14,380 nucleotides of DNA from JAAETI01 sp965368515 (GTDB lineage: Bacteria; Actinomycetota; Acidimicrobiia; Spongiisociales; UBA5794). The notes beneath the pieces are model-generated. The model was not told where the DNA came from. It was given only the letters and a program-made list of their open reading frames with translations, and ran no database searches. The DNA is taken from NCBI GenBank assembly GCA_965368515.1, contig CBDUNF010000075.1, positions 1 through 14,380 of the forward strand, read 5' to 3'. The translations under genes and the position numbers were made by a program. Below, in pieces: positions 14,210-14,380 of the stretch (its first letter is position 1; the number at the start of each line of letters is the position of its first letter).

Positions 14210-14215
14210 ATTGTA
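14210..14215 (-). promoter_or_regulatory. Candidate -10 box TACAAT for the ICL/PEPM gene
   Basis: On the minus strand TACAAT matches the TATAAT consensus at five of six positions and would give a leader of about 60 nt containing the 14168-14188 hairpin. No matching -35 was found at 16-18 bp. Confidence 0.35.
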
Positions 14216-14380
14216 GGACGGTGTCCGTGGCAGAGCTGGCGAGAGCCTGGCTCGCTTGAACCCCATTGCCGCGCCGGATTCGGCACTCTTGGGGGCCACG
14301 AGCTATCGATGTGGATTCGAAGTATTTGGCCGGGCCTGTCGATTCTGGGGCATCTGGCGCGTGTATAGGGTGTCGGCGAA
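14216..14380. other. Right edge, no recognisable gene
   Basis: No frame in the last 165 bases on either strand looks like a real gene; the ATG at 14310 gives only 19 codons. No tRNA shape or terminator was recognised. Confidence 0.4.

Noticed and set aside
14235..14272. tRNA-like stretch containing TTGAACCCC
   Set aside because: No GGTTCGA T-loop, anticodon arm or acceptor stem could be assembled.

Overview
This 14.4 kb window looks like chromosomal DNA from a moderately high-GC actinobacterium. An Acidimicrobiia-like lineage is my inference, not a proven placement. The support is frequent GTG starts, several genes with no Shine-Dalgarno but a TAnnnT box 6-7 nt before the start codon (leaderless style), a PadR/HAAS pair, small lipoproteins, and many DinB, DUF1801, VOC and APH-type genes. 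No rRNA, tRNA, CRISPR array, insertion sequence or phage gene was recognised. Genes are densely packed on both strands.

Left part (1-4555): the 3' portion of an ABC-F ATPase of the Uup type runs in from the left edge. It converges on a minus-strand pair, a DUF6629-type membrane protein followed by a DinB-fold protein. Next come a plus-strand lipoprotein of unknown function and a minus-strand pair of an APH-type kinase followed by a DUF1801 protein.

Middle (4555-6776): the APH-type kinase is divergent from a PLP-dependent alpha-oxoamine synthase with serine-palmitoyltransferase-like motifs. The gap between them holds a GTACGTG direct repeat and an extended -10 box. A small TfoX/YjbR-like protein and a VOC (glyoxalase-fold) protein follow.

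Regulatory part (6777-9117): two transporter-like or signalling modules, each built around a small regulator. The first is a DUF2178-like four-helix membrane protein plus an XRE/YgzD-type repressor. It lies behind a promoter bracketed by two nearly identical 18-bp inverted repeats, the best regulatory structure in the window. The second is a PadR regulator with a near-consensus promoter that would give a leaderless mRNA, followed by a HAAS-domain multi-pass membrane protein.

Right part (9118-14380): a minus-strand pair (DUF1003 membrane protein, then a DUF3472 protein), a small plus-strand lipoprotein, a secreted beta-propeller, an anchored cutinase-family hydrolase with a complete catalytic triad, and an isocitrate lyase/PEP mutase family enzyme. 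The last two converge and share a CTAG at their stop codons. The final 240 bases hold only the ICL/PEPM leader and no recognisable gene.

No multi-gene system that is clearly new was found. The best leads are the twin-operator DUF2178/XRE module, the PadR promoter with phased repeats, and the SPT-like synthase divergent from a small-molecule kinase.
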